Source: Allolobophora icterica
Taxonomy: Eukaryota; Annelida; Clitellata; Crassiclitellata; Lumbricidae
Assembly: GCA_963556255.1 (NCBI GenBank)
Contig: OY744614.1
Location: forward strand, 35,078,179-35,142,178
Reading direction: 5' to 3'
DNA: 64,000 nucleotides
In this document: in pieces, positions 14,501 through 29,500 of the stretch
Position numbering within the stretch: the first letter of the stretch is position 1
How the letters are laid out: each line of letters opens with the position of its first letter
Made by a program: the position numbers and the translations under genes
Notes under the pieces: model-generated
Databases searched by the model: none
Told to the model about the DNA's origin: nothing
Seen by the model: only the letters and a program-made list of their open reading frames with translations

Positions 14501-17500
14501 AACTGTTCAAAGCTGTTGCTGTGAAAATCCTCGAACCCAAATATGTCCAGAACACCAATGGAATTACCCTTAAAAAGAAAACAGATCATCTATCACATCA
14601 AAACAACAACGAACCATTTCCAAGCCAACACATATATCGGCAAATATGTCAATCACAGGGTGCTATATAATCCACTAGAACAAGTCATGTAAACAGACAC
14701 TTACTTACTTACACAGAGTGTCTTTTAGTGGCCTGATATGAGATAGGTGGACACGCAATGGAAATGAGTGAGGAGAAACTGTGTGTAGTTTCAAGTCCAA
14801 CAAATATAACATAATAAAATAAGTTTAGGCATCTCAGTTAATGCCAATGAAATTCAACTAGTTGTATACACCACAACATTTCATAACAATTGCATACATT
14901 TTCTAAGTAATCCTCCCTTAAGCATGGCAAGGTGAAGTGTGTATCAGAATATCTTGCAACTGAGATATATGACTGCTTCACTTTTTGATGAAAAAATGGG
15001 GTCAAAGAAACCGAATAATTCAAGATAATTTTATCGTAAGTTGTAGTTAATTTTAAAAAATATAATTTTTTTTAAATATACAAAAATGGCAAGCATTACT
15101 ACAAACACCAGTATTACTGATTTTCAACAGCATCCTGCTCATATATAATGAAAATAGGACAGAGTTTTATTTTATTAAAGTTAAAGCGTGCACATTATTC
15201 AACTGCATACTGAGTTGGTGATGATATTCATCACGAATGCATTTTTTTTGCACATTCCATGGTGCAAAGTAACATTAATGCCCAATGTTAAAAGTGAATT
15301 TAACATTATAGGACACGTCTCATATTAGCACTTTGGCAGGCCCTTATTGCTGCATATTTCACATTCGTGTCTTGAGCCCTTCTGGGTGAATTTGGCAGGG
15401 TACGACAACATAACTATACATTTTTTAAGACAACATGCCTCAGATACTTTAAGCCAATTTAGGTAGTGCCCACCTGGTAGTGCCCACCAGGTGGGCACTA
15501 CCTAAATTGGTTTGAGCTGAAATTTCCGCAGAACGCATTACCTCATGTTCACGACGGTCATGCTTGGAGACAAGAGCAGCGTTAATCTGGAAGACAATCC
15601 AGTCAAAGAGGGCACTGTACAGGCACTTTGACATTGCATCTCGGGTTGAAATGGCCTGAAACACCAACGCAGAACATAATCTCATTTGGAGACATCATAA
15701 TGCAACTCAACAGAGTGAAATACAGTGCTTTTCAGTGGCTTTAATTTATCACAGGGCTCATTACAAGTTTTCCAAGACCAGCAGATAACGTTGTGCTTGC
15801 GGATTCCAACTCCTCCACCAAGGCATCATTTTCTTTACATGAATGCTTACACACGATAGGTGCTCTTAGTTCGTTAATATCATGATAACTTGTAGTGTTA
15901 ATGGTATACAAGTTATCCAAGCACAGGAATCCAGAAAAGATACAGAACATGTGACAACACAGGACCTACCAAGGTCAAACATAGAATTCTGGCATTGTGT
16001 CCCCTACTAAGAGCAAAAAACACGTTATCCACAACCTGGGTGTGCACCTGGAAAGAGAATTCTCGATGAAAGAACAAGAAAATCTCTATGTAGGTCATGC
16101 TTCCCCCACACTTGACAGATTAAAGCTCTGTGCAGTGTTCAATTTTGTCCCTCAACCCCAGCACAGCTATGATCACCACATCTACTACCTCCCCCATCTG
16201 CATCTTTTTCAGCGATGCTGAGAGCCTATCCTATACAATATTACACTTCTTTCACTATTAGGTACACAGGGTTAAAAATTCCTGCACAACATACAACACA
16301 GACAACTTTTCGCAGAGCCCCACGTTTGAGCTTTTGCCAAAAAGGTCTAACCCTTGAAAACCACAGTTCACAGACAAATAATACACAGGCAATTACCTAG
16401 CTAACCTTGGTTTAATCTTCCTTACAGTCTTCAGCAAATCATACCCCATTCTTTCTAATAAGCTCCCTAGCTGCTACAATCGGAAATGGCTGACTACAAC
16501 CAACCTCAGCCATCCTGTAGCTCATCACAACCACTTCACCACCTGCCATCGTCTTTCTCTTTGTCAGGGCTTCTGTCAGTGTGGCCTCTTTCACCTGAAA
16601 ACCGTCAAAGCAACCAGAGTATGTATATTTGGAAGACAAAAAACATTCAGTAGTTATACTAGAAACATTATTTATATTATATTTAAATTGCCTACACTGC
16701 AAGAGCTATTATTAAATGTACGCATCTGAGTCAACTAATTGATGACAATGATGAATGATGATGACAATGTTGTTGATGACAAGGATGAAAATTATGATGA
16801 TAAAGGTGATATGGACAGCAATTATGAAATATCTTTTACTCCAAACTATCCTTGATTACATAATATGTTGCAAGGCTAGTGTGAAATGTGAAAGAAAACA
16901 ATTAATCATGATAAAAGCAAGTGATTGTTAACCTTCAGAAGTTTTGAAACAACGGTAATTTCTTTCATATTCTTCACAGTCACAGCTTCATCCTGATAGC
17001 CAAGTTCTGACTTCTATAACATTGAAAAGAAGCATTTGTCAACAACTGCATTTTAAAATCTGTGTCACATTCGTATAACAATGCTTCTGAACTGAATTCT
17101 GCCTTAGCAAAAACATTTACTGTCACCTATTTACCAGATCTTTCATTCCATCAGTTCTTTAATGTCATTACGATCAAACCGTAAGACTCGTCATCACTTT
17201 CAACCCACTGTCGCCTAACTTCTGGTTTCTTTGAACCATCAGAATTCAAGCCATTCCCCAACGGATTATGATTTTTGATTGCGACGTCACTTGACTGAGG
17301 CCTTGGGCAGTGCAATAATGGCATCATCAGAGGTCATTTGATTAGATTAGCTCTTCGTCAATTGGATGTATTATTAAACAGACACTAAAATGAAGTTCTT
17401 AACTGCTTCTAATAAAATAAAACTGTACTTGAATATTACGAAAATCACCATAAATCTATCTCAGGCAGAACAATTTTCTAGACCAGCGTTTCCCAAACTG

Positions 17501-20500
17501 TGGGTCGCGACCCAAAAGTAGGTCGCGAAGCTCTGGCAAGTGGGTCGTCACATTTTTCGAGAAACATTTATTTTCTTTGCAGCAACATTTGGCTATGATT
17601 GGGCTAGAACTAGCTGGTTTGTAATAAATTGTAAGCTGTGTTTACGTAAGTTTCCTTTTAATGCTTTAAATTTCTAAACGCTGTGTGTACGTAAATACGC
17701 ATATATTTCTATACCAATTTACGAAGTAAATCTTAGTGAACAATGCTTAATTTTACAGTGGGTATCGAGACTGCCAAGATATTCACAAGTGGGTCGCGAC
17801 CCAGAGAAGTTTTGGAACTGCTGTTCTAGACGAAGGCCGCCGAATCAGCAAACACGGCAGCAAACTTTAAAAACCTGCAGTCAGCCAAATGCACAAAACC
17901 CGTATCTCTTTCAGTTAATCACATAGGTCTATCTAGTCATTTCTAATATCCATACTGCCTGTCAGAGGTACAGCCATATTTGTGAATATATAGACTAGAT
18001 TTACACACATTTAAAACAACTTCTGTTTACTCAAACATAAACCATTAAGCAAAGTAATCCTCATGCTCTGTCAAAGTATAATATACTACAAGGCATTTAT
18101 GACAATTGCCTCACAAACAGTAGAGTGAAAGTAGAAATGCTACCTTTGTGCACACATCAACACATATCCATATCTATGGCCTAATATCGCTTTTGGGCCT
18201 AACATATACATCAGAGACTTCAGTAACAAAACAGTTCACTTTTAAAAATTGTTGAAATTCTACATCAACAAGTGTTACAATCTTGTAATTTTAAGTGCAT
18301 TTTAAATCACAGAGTAATAAAATGTCTTACCTTTTTGAATTCGATATTACCGACATGAAGTACAGCGGAAAGGACGGTGAAGATTCTGGAAAGATCAGAA
18401 AAAAGAAATTATACACTTAATGAATAGCGGATAGAGATGATGACAGCAGATGCCAGGACCACATCACAATCAACTGACTGATGATGGCATCCTGTATCTT
18501 ACTTTCTATTCTCGTGTTCCTTTTCTAGCATGAAACCACCAGAAGCGTTTACTCTTATCACCGAGTGTCTTTGTGCCACACAAAGGATTAGGAGGTAGTG
18601 GATGGATAGAAAAAGACTTTCCAACTCTCAGACAATTCATCTTGTAGGTTGCCAACTATGCCCATACTTCTACCGAAAACAGAAAATCCCTAGTTTAAGT
18701 GGTGGTTCTAGTTTTGGAAGGAGGCATAGATGAATAGTAATACTCTTGCCAGAAGAATATGGGACCTTAAAAGACACAGTTCAATACCTGCAGCCCCCTC
18801 TAGGTCAACTCAGCTTTCCACTCCCTAGGGGCAGCAGTAAAATGAGCAGGCGTCTGACAGGCTGCCAAGACGTGTTTCTATAAGGTCTTGATAATTGTAC
18901 CATCATGTTTCAATGCTTCAATGTAACTTATTGCGGTTTGTCAGTGAGCTTGTGAATAAACACAAATATATTCTATTGTAAATTTCACAAGACATAACAA
19001 CACATAAGCAACAGCATAGGCAGACAGGATAGCTGTTACCCTCTAGAGGCAAACTTGGGGGTAAATGTAGCTTTACATGAACCTCTAAAAAGTGCCACCT
19101 TAGGCCAACCAGCACTCTAATATTTTACAATGAGACCAGTAACGCAGGCCTGCTGTACGCAACAGAAGCAATGCACCAGTCGAAAGTGTGTAATAACAAA
19201 GAACTAAAGTGGTCAACCTGTGCTGGTTTTCTTGTGAGAAGCCAACAACATCCATTGCATGTCGCAGTCGAGCAAACTCCAGAGCCTCGCTGTCACTTTC
19301 AAGACCCTCGAGACGGTAACAGTCATTCTGTCAAGTAAAGACTTTCATGAGAATCCTGACGGCTTCATTTTGTAAAGTATTACAGTAAAGTAACAACACT
19401 GATACTTTTATTCTGTAAAGCAGTGTTTCCAAAAGTGGGTTCCGTGGAACCCTAGGGTTCCGTGAGGGAAAGACAAGGGTTCCATGAGGCAATTGGATAA
19501 GTGTTGTTTGAATGTGTTGTTACCTTACAAATCAGACTCCGAGGTGAAGACAAGGGCTCCGTGGGAAAATTTATTTAAAAAATTTCTAGTCCCATTTAAA
19601 TCAGTTAAACTGGCTCACTGTTTAAAAATATTGTACCAGAATATGCTTTTTTAGGTAGGGGTTCCGTCAAAACATTTTCAAGTCAAAAGGGTTTCCTAGC
19701 CTATAAAGATTGGGAAGCACTGCTGTAAAGCATTAACTTTATAAATGAAAATTATGTCAATTCTTACAACATTTGATTCTTTTAACTAAGTCCTTTATTA
19801 AATTATGGAAAATAAAAATTCAGTTAATTAACAAAATAATTCAGCAAAGAATGTATCCTATGCATTGTTTCATTTATGAACAACGTTCGAGAATTTTGCA
19901 ATGGTTCTTACACTATTAACATTACAACAGTAACACTCATTCTGCAGATGAAATTCAAAGTCAAAGAATATTAATCAGAAAAATGCATAAATAAAGTATT
20001 TCCATCATATAGCAATGACAGCACAGCAACAGTCATTCCGTACAGCAAACCGTATCATTAAATGATCACATTAACTGCAACTGCACAATTCTGTAAAGAA
20101 CCCCTGACATTATAAATTAGGATCACTAGCAAAACTGAGCATGCCAATATTAGGCTCCCGTGTACATGTCGCACAACATATACACAACGCCAATTTAAAG
20201 TAATGCTTACTAACAACAAACAAATATCATTCACAAATGCAAAGTGCAGCAATGAAATTATATATAATTTCACTATTCATCACACTGAACAATGATACAG
20301 CAAACAAATAAATTACATTAATAAATACACAGTGAGTCATTAAAAAAACGTGTCCCTATATAACCTCAAATAATTCGTGCGTATAACCATCAATTTTAAT
20401 GAAACTTCATAATAATGAAGCTTGATAGTCCAGCTAAGTGCTGTATATATTATTTTTTTTTTAAAGCTGAACCCGCCTAAACTATAATTATGTCACGACA

Positions 20501-23500
20501 ACCCTCGGAAAAATGGTGTTTACCAAGGAAGATAAACATTTCATAACCCCAAAAGAATACAAAAAATGACAATGCGAAACGATTTTTAAAGGAATTTTCA
20601 GATAAAGGGTTGATTCATGGTAGATTTAATGTTCTTCTTTCAAAGACCGATAAAACTGAATCTTTATTTTTTATCGTCGACCAGGTAGAGGCCGCCCGCT
20701 AACGGCCAGGTCGGTTGACAATGAGACTTTTGAGTTACTGCAAACTGAAACACCTGATTTCATTCCGCCTACTTTGTGGCTACCTAACATACCTGATTTA
20801 AATCCGGTAGAGTGTAAAATATGGAGCGTCGTGCAAGAAAAGGTGTACAGATATCGAATACATGATGTCAACAAGTTGCATCATCGAGTTTTAGAGGAAT
20901 GGGACGAATTGGATCAGAGCGTCATTGAAGTCAGTCAAGCAGCGGTGTATGAGTATTTGCGCATGCGTGGATGCCCAAGGAAGTCAATTTGAACTTAAAC
21001 ATTAAGGTTTTTAATGCTCTCTACTAACTCCTCTACCTTTACTGAAAATTTCTTTGACATAAACTTATATCTGAGGAAGTTATAGCAAAGTTTGGAGGGA
21101 CACGTTTTTTTATGACTCACCGTGTATATTCAAAACCTAGGTACAATATTAACTACTCCATAACTCCACAGCAAATATAAAATATACCTTAACAAAATAT
21201 CACAGAGATGGAAACTGACAGAACAATATAAGCAGACATACAAGACAGGAGCAACAAGCACAGACACACACCCACCCACACATACAAAAGATAGTCAGTC
21301 AAGGTTCACCTGGTTCAGATAGAAGTACTCTCTGGCAGCACCAAGACAGAAGGCGTCGACATCTGCTGGACTGGCTCCCGCCAACAGATAGTAGAAGACG
21401 TGGTAGTTCCTGTGCATCAGCATAACACTTATCTTATCCGTCATGTCATAATGAGCTAACAACTGGATAGCCTGCTTGCCATAAGGTAAGGTAATCAATC
21501 TCTCATTTATTCCTCAGTGGCATAAACAGGACTCAGGCTGAAGGTCATTTTGGCTTAAGTGTACACACGGCAACAACAATCCAACAGATAGACATAAACC
21601 TGTCTTACAGGTTACCATAAGCGTGCCAGCAAGTTGTCAATTTGTCAAATAATGCACTCAGAGTGCAATTTTGAGAGGCAATCTGTAACCCGGATCAACA
21701 AACATGTTATCTAACCATTGTGGGCTAAATATTTGTGCGCACCCATCAGCAAGTTGCTTGTTTGTGACTGCTCGACGATCATTAAGTGCTGTATGTATTG
21801 ATATGGGTATCAGTTCAATACTAAACAAGTTGCCATTGCTGTATTAACCCTTTGTACAGGACCTAGAGATCAGCCCACTGCCAATGGATAACAAAGATAG
21901 AGGAAATGAGTGCCGACATCACACAATAACTCAATGGGTTATGTCCAGTAACTTCAGCTACTTGAAAATGAAGACAAATTTATTACAGATCAGCTTGGAA
22001 GGGTTATAGTTTGCGCAATGCAAGACCATAAAGAGTTTCAGGTCTCCAGAGACCAGGACAATGGTGACAATGACAATTAATACCTAATTGTTATCTAACT
22101 GCTGCTGGCCCTAAGACCTGGAACGGGCTCCCAGTAGCGCTTCGTCTGGTCCCAAAAGATCACTCTACTACTTTTTATACTAATTTAGACTATTCTTTTT
22201 ACCCGTGGCTGGACTGGGAGCACTCCTGAGTAAACAGCCTTGAAGGGGTGCTATATGAATGTTCATTAATAATAATAAAAAATAATAAAAATAAAAATAA
22301 AAATAATAATAATAATAATAATAATAATTCCATTCTCTGTTATAACTTGCAGCAATTTCCACAACAAAAATTAACAAACCAAGTGTTTGACAATTAATTA
22401 TTCATATGATGGCTATTTATTATTGCAAAAAAACATTACACATTAGCTAATTGTGATATCCTTGTGCCAGTGTTTCAATTTTAATCTGTTTGACACAGTC
22501 AACTGCCAGTCAATGACTACAGACAGCAGCCCACGTCTAAAGGGCATTTGTCACTGCCCAAACAGGCAGCACGTCTCAATCAAACTGCTCATGACTTGAA
22601 ATCGTACTGGCAATTTGTTGTAGGGTCATGCAAATTTTTACGGACAAGTTATCCTATTGTTGTCTGTTGCTGTCACCTCAGTCCAGAAAGACAACGAACA
22701 ACAAAGTCTTCAGCGTCAGGCATAGTTGATGGAGAAAGACTTGGTTAACAATTTTCCAATAATTACACAAATAATATTACAGTAATACTTTTCATAGTGC
22801 TTCATTATAAAGAGGTTTCACCATGATAGGGTCATGGCATTCTACAGCTGAGACCACTATTTAAAAGCAATTTAGAACATGGAACTCAACTCATATTTTA
22901 ACAGTTATATATAATATAAAAAAACTACAAGTGTGTCTAAAACCTAAACTCCATAACTAATGAATAGGATAAAATTAAGTTTCAAACAGCTATGTCGCAA
23001 TCCTATAAGAAATACTAACAAGTAATCATAATTATGTCAACAACCCATAATATCAAACTGGCTGTGGCATGACACACACCGCAAGCTTCGTGACAATATG
23101 ATCTGACATTTTAAAGTCTGATTATCAGACTAGTCACATATATCTGTTACTTCAAGACATGACAAAACCAGTACTATGTCTTCGCCTACGCAGCTACTCA
23201 TCGGCCAAGCAACAATGCCCCACAGTTCATCGTCATAATACGCAGCTGAGACATTAATAGGTCTAACGGAATATCTCCGCCTTTGTGAGACAGTGGAGCA
23301 CACAAACATAGGCACTCAGCAGAGAACTCTCCCCAAACACAGTGTGACCCCATTACGATACAACTACTACCTACTGCTAGACATTCAACGTTAATATCTA
23401 GTAAATGCAGACACTTGATCAGCAATATTTCCTCAAAGAAACATTGCATGGTTTCTAAATCTGCTGCATTGTAAGATTTCTTCCATTGTAAATTTAAAAT

Positions 23501-26500
23501 GTTAATATTATTTTATAAATGGTTGACCATATTTGCGGCCTGTTGAGCCACAAAGCAGCTGCGGTACGGCCAAGCAGTCATACAGCGCAGTCAGACTGCC
23601 CTGCGACACGTGTTGTCTGGCAAAAAACACAGCACATGTGGTCTACAGGCAGAAATTTTTCGTTCGACTACCACTGAAGCCACACTTAGTGCAATACACG
23701 ACATAATGTCCATCTGGTTTAGCATGTCTTGTAATACAGAGTGTCCAAGTCCACCTTGAAACAGTCACAGCGCAGAGATACAGACTGTACACAGTACACT
23801 CTATCCGTAATTTAATGTCATTAGGTCCAAATTAAGACTCACCTGTATCAACTTGCTTACCCACCCAGTCCCACCCACCCACCCACCCACCTACCACACC
23901 CTGGCTTCTGATTCCCCTGTCCTATAGTAGATTTTGTCCAAGCTTCATATAAGTCTGCAGTTTTTACTAAATTTCACTTCAGCAACCATCAGTTAATACC
24001 CTTGGACATTATGACAAAGTGCTGGAGAAGTTATTAGATAGAATTAGATAGGGAAGACATACACACACATTTGCTTAGTGCCATGAGCTGAAGCTAGTAA
24101 TCACATAGCAGTGCTATATAAATATAAGAACCAACACTTATTGGTAGTTATTCATACTTCGACTACACGTTTCTCTGACAATATGGGCCACATTAGTGTC
24201 CGCAGTTGTCAGATGTTACTGTCAAGAAGACAGTAGTATTCAACTGCATGATCATCTTTCAGTTTCACTTTAGATGAACACATTGTTTAAGCTTTTTCAT
24301 TATGTAGCTTGTACTCTGATAATGTATGTTGTACTACACCTTAAATAATTTATTATTTAGACTTACAGGCGTGAGCTCAGATTAGATTAAAGCTGATCCA
24401 ATTAGAATTAGTGCTCATTATTAGTAACCGTTACCTTTCGTTGGAAGCCTGTGACACAATCCGTGACTTTTCCAGCAAATACTTTTCCACGCTGGCCCTG
24501 GAATTAGACAGCACAATGATGACAGACCAATCAATCGCAATCAAGAAATGTCCGAGAGTGAAGATAAAGTGATTGAGATCAATTAATCGGATATATATTT
24601 AATTTAGTAACCACACTCAGGCATCGCTATCTAATACACACTGCATCAACTTATGGCTGTAACATTATCAAGCCACAGAAGACTAAGGGTCTAAGAGTTC
24701 AACCCCAAAGACAGGCACATGGGAACTGGGGTAATGGTGACTGCTGCCTGCATGTATATATAATATATAAGCATGTATCATATATATATATGCATTTACT
24801 ATCTATATATAATACACATAGTCATATATATTATATATAATACATTTGCATTATATGTATAAAACAAGTAAATAGGGACAAACATCTGCGCCCCTTGGAA
24901 TGATTCATCAAGTTTTGGCTACACATAGACGTAATAATTGCCACCACATTAGTGCTTAGACTTGGTAGCCTTCTAAACTTTAGTTTAACTCCAAAGTGAG
25001 CAACCATCTGTTGATATCTTCTACATTAAGATAACAGCCCAACAGAGCTTTTCAACTCAGGTTAATCCATGTGAGGCTCCGTCCAAGCACGACTTCAGAC
25101 TCAGGGTGTCGGGCGGTCACGACTTTGGTCTTCGAATGCCTGTGGACGGGCAACTCTGTATTTCTGGCTAAGGGCCTGGTGGTAATGCTGGGAATTCATA
25201 TGCCACAGTGGTTCAAAACACAACCTGTTGTTAGAAAGGCCACTGGCTACTCAGCCAAGCAACTATAATGTCAATATATTACTTGACTTTCAAACAAATG
25301 TCAGCTGCACAGCTTTGCAATAGCTCTTAAACCGTCGTTTCGTGTCCGTGATCGTACAAGCTTCGGACTGCTCAGAAACATTAGCTGACGATAAAACACA
25401 GAAAATGTAATACTGCTTTACCTCAATTAATTCAGAGTAATTAGTTTATGGACATTCGGACGACTCTACAAGACATGAGGGTTGCATGCAAACATACCCG
25501 TGAACCGATCCATTAGCCCTGTAGTTGACTTGAACAAATTTGCCAAACCGGCTCGAGTTGTTGTTGTGAACTGTCTTCGCATTTCCAAACGCCTGTTCGA
25601 AAAAACCACCAGCATGTATGCTCAATCCAGTAAAATACCCAGCATATGGCCTTCTCCTACCTACACAGTAGGATGGCAAGGCCAGATTACAAGTTTATAA
25701 ACTAAGTTAGCTTGGAAGGAAGAATGCTCTTAACAACAAGGCCCAGTAATAGCAGAACAAATCACAATTCATTTAAATTTACTACTATCAATAGTAATTT
25801 ACTAAATTTGTCATCTAATTTTATTATCTAGTTTACTAACTTTACTATACAAGACAAGTTATGGACCTAAGTAAGATGGAAGAGTTAGTAAATCATGTGA
25901 AAGTAATGTCTAGTAAAAACAGCAGACAATAAATGCATCCAGAATACTCAGAGATATCAATGACACTTATGAAATAATCAGGCAGCCACTTAGTCACAGC
26001 TAGACATTACCTGTTTTGTCCTAATGTGTCAGTAGTCTGTTACCATGTTCTTTTGACACACATAGTTTTACCGCTAGCATTCTCAAGGTAAACGTGTTAC
26101 TGACTGACAGAGTACACAGATTTCACATAGGACAGAAGTTATAACATCCAACACCATTCCTGTCTTTGTGTATAATCTTTAACATTATTGGCAACATTAC
26201 AAAGCCAAATATGTACATCTATAAGTATATTATACACTAATCAGTCAATTCAATGGATATGTGTCCAGAGTCAATCAGAAGGTAATCAAGCAAGGATTTT
26301 CTTTGGATAGAATTCATAAATTATTGCTTTCTTTAGCCCAGCTTGCAACGTTTGACTCTTTGCTAGTCCAACACTCTAGGGATTCATCAGCTCGAAAACA
26401 CACCATTAAAACTTACTATTCCCAGATGTGCAGAATAAGCATTTCCTACAGATCTCTACTGAAACACAGTAATAGCAGAACAGCAGACTCATCACCAAAA

Positions 26501-29500
26501 TTTACTGTGCCACACAAAGACTGGAAACCATTTACGTTAATCTCAGTTCTCAACAGTCAATTTGGCCAAGGAACTAAGCAGTGTACAAAGCAGTGGGAAC
26601 ACGCTGGGTGTTAACAGAAGCCACTTAGACATGCATATCTCTGCTGGTGTCCCGTTAACGCTGATTATTCAACACGGCACTTCAGCTTTGTAGACATAGC
26701 AGACTTCCAGCATGTCTTGGGAAACTGGTAGGGCACATATTCGACATTGTTGTGTTGATGATGATGATGATGATGATGATATGATGATGAGTTCTCTGCT
26801 TTTGTGCCACCCAGGGATGAGATGACTGAGGTGGTTTCCCGTTGCCTTCCTCACAGACAATACTGTGGGTGACCAACTTGTCGAAGGTCACTACACAGTA
26901 GCTTCATCAGATTCAAACATCCAATCCTCCAGTTACAAGGCACAGAACATACCACTACACCACTGCGTCCCCTCACACTACATATCTATGTACAAAGAAT
27001 TAGGTAAACACAACATAAAAGCACACAGTACAGATATAATAAATACTTTTATTTTGTATTCGAGATCATTAAGGTCAATTGCTCACAAGAGAAAACAATC
27101 ATAACGCAGACAATAGCCTAGCTCAATGGGCACAAAACCGGATATATAACGACTGCTGACAGCTAACCATCCACATACATTCATCATAGGTTTGGGAAGA
27201 GAAAACTGCAAGAACCGCTGGGGCTGCAGTCATAAGATAAACAATTAGCATTCATGAGACATTATTGTGGCAAACCTGTTCATAGGCTCAAATTATCTGA
27301 AGCAGAGTAATTGTTACTCACAGACATTACTGTGGCCGCTCACAGTATTCAGAAGGGTCAGTCTGTGAACCACAATAACTGTGCTGTGTTACTGACACTT
27401 TATGTCTATGAGTATTAATGGCCTACTACTGGAAGGAGTGTGAAGACAACTGGATAACTTGGGCATGTCATAAGCTGAAATAAAATTGAATTGAATTTAG
27501 TTCAAGGAATAAGCTTCACTGAGTGCTGGATACACACAAGCATCAATTTTCCAAGTATCCATCAGTTTTCCAGTTTACCGAGAATTTAACAGATCTATTC
27601 AGAAAGTCTAGAGTGGTGCAGGCAGCGGGGCTGAGATTTTGGAAAGCAACGCTGCAAAGCAAACTAATTTTCCAAATATGGGCAACTGAATTGCCAAGAA
27701 AATCAATTTCCATGCTGCAAATTCCGGATACTCTGTACAAATTCTTCCAGGAATTCTGCTGTCTTAGCCAAGTCATCAAAACTTTGGGCAACACCAAATG
27801 CACTGTACAAAGACTTCTCACAACTGTCAAAGAACTTGTAATTACTAGGCAGAACAAGGCAACCTCCCACGCCGTTTAGGCATAATTTTTGACCGCACCA
27901 TATCTTTTCTGACCAAGCCATCAGGCCATGCCTAAATCAGTCTACTTTCAAATCTGAGCTCCCCACTAGTTGTCTTGAAATTTCAACTAACTCTAACTGG
28001 TAGGTCGCAAGCATTCCACCTATAAGGTAATGTTTGACCTTATGACATTCAAGGATTTACCTTATAGAAAGAAATTTCATCAGGTGTTGAGTTATGCTTC
28101 ATGCAACGTGCCTCAATTCATCTAATAATTAGGAAAAACTGTCTGGCAGTATGGAACACTAAATGCTTTGACATCAGAGTTCATCTATGTCTGGATATTC
28201 TAGCCACAGTGTTTGCTGTCACACCACATAACTTTTGTGTTGTACTGATGAATTTAAGTACGGTCAGCACCGTTTATAGAACAAAATACTCAGCACGCTT
28301 CTTGGCACAGAAACCCCGCAGAAACAGAAGATTCTCCGACTCTGATCTGCAACGCTCCTACTTCCCATGTACAGTCATAACTATTAAACCTGTGGAATGT
28401 GGTTCCACAGTCCAGTGCTGCACTGTGGAAGTTCTAGCCTAAGGCACAAGGAAATTCTGAATGGAGACAGCCATGAAGATGGTCAAAGAATGTGGGAGGA
28501 GACTGGAAGTTATCTGGAAGCTAGGCCTTAAAGCAATCTGGCAGCAATAGACAAAGCCTTGGATTGTCTATGAGATAAGCAACAAATGATGTTGGCAGTG
28601 GAAGTAATGAAACATATGGGCGAATTGCCAAAGACACTTGAAGAGTGTACTTCATTAACAGCATGCTTGTTTGCACCCAGCATGTATATGAAAAGCTAGC
28701 CAAACATCTCAGGCACAGAAATTAACAGGTAATCATATGACCTGCTGGTCAAGATTAACAAGCTGCCCTTTGACCGGGACTGTTACGCAAGCCAACTTGT
28801 ATCAGCTGCTAAAGACTGCTAACACCTGAACATTCAAGTCTAGGGTAATCCATACACTACTACATCCGGTATAACTGTCAAAACACTTCAAGGAGGAGCC
28901 TGGACTAAAATGACTAATCCCTGTTGTGGTTAAAGGGTTAATGAATGGGGACCAAGAAAGTGAATGAGGAAGCTGGTAAGAGGGAGGGTAGAAGCAACTC
29001 ATTTGTTTATAAACCCCCATGAATGCCTCAGACCCCTGGATCATTGGGCTGAGGTGCAAACACAGACCCAGTAACAGGACACCAATTTTAACCCCCAAAC
29101 TCCAGCTCATATACCCAGCTTGCCCACACGGCCTGGTAACCTATGAATGGTAACTCACCCAAGTAATAACAAACATGACATTGCTTGACTGTGCTTGCCA
29201 GCATCGTATCCACAGCAACAAGCTTGTACCCAAATGGTCAATGTGGACATGGCCTGCATCAGCAACTAAAGACCATGCTGACAGCGATGATAAATGGATA
29301 GTAAATTGATAATCAATCCCATGCATTCACTGTCATAGTATCAATTTTTGATAAATGGTCAGACCTTGGCCTCCATGAAATATTCTGTCTACATCGATCG
29401 AAAGAGAAAGAATCATTTTCTGAGACATCAAGTAGTACCAATATATTATTATGAACATAAACCTTCAAGTCCCAGACATTCGTTCAGAAATGGAGTTCAA

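Noticed and set aside
26261..29110. Several 100-118 codon frames in MYO9 intron 1
   Set aside because: No domain, composition or splice support; consistent with chance frames in a long intron.
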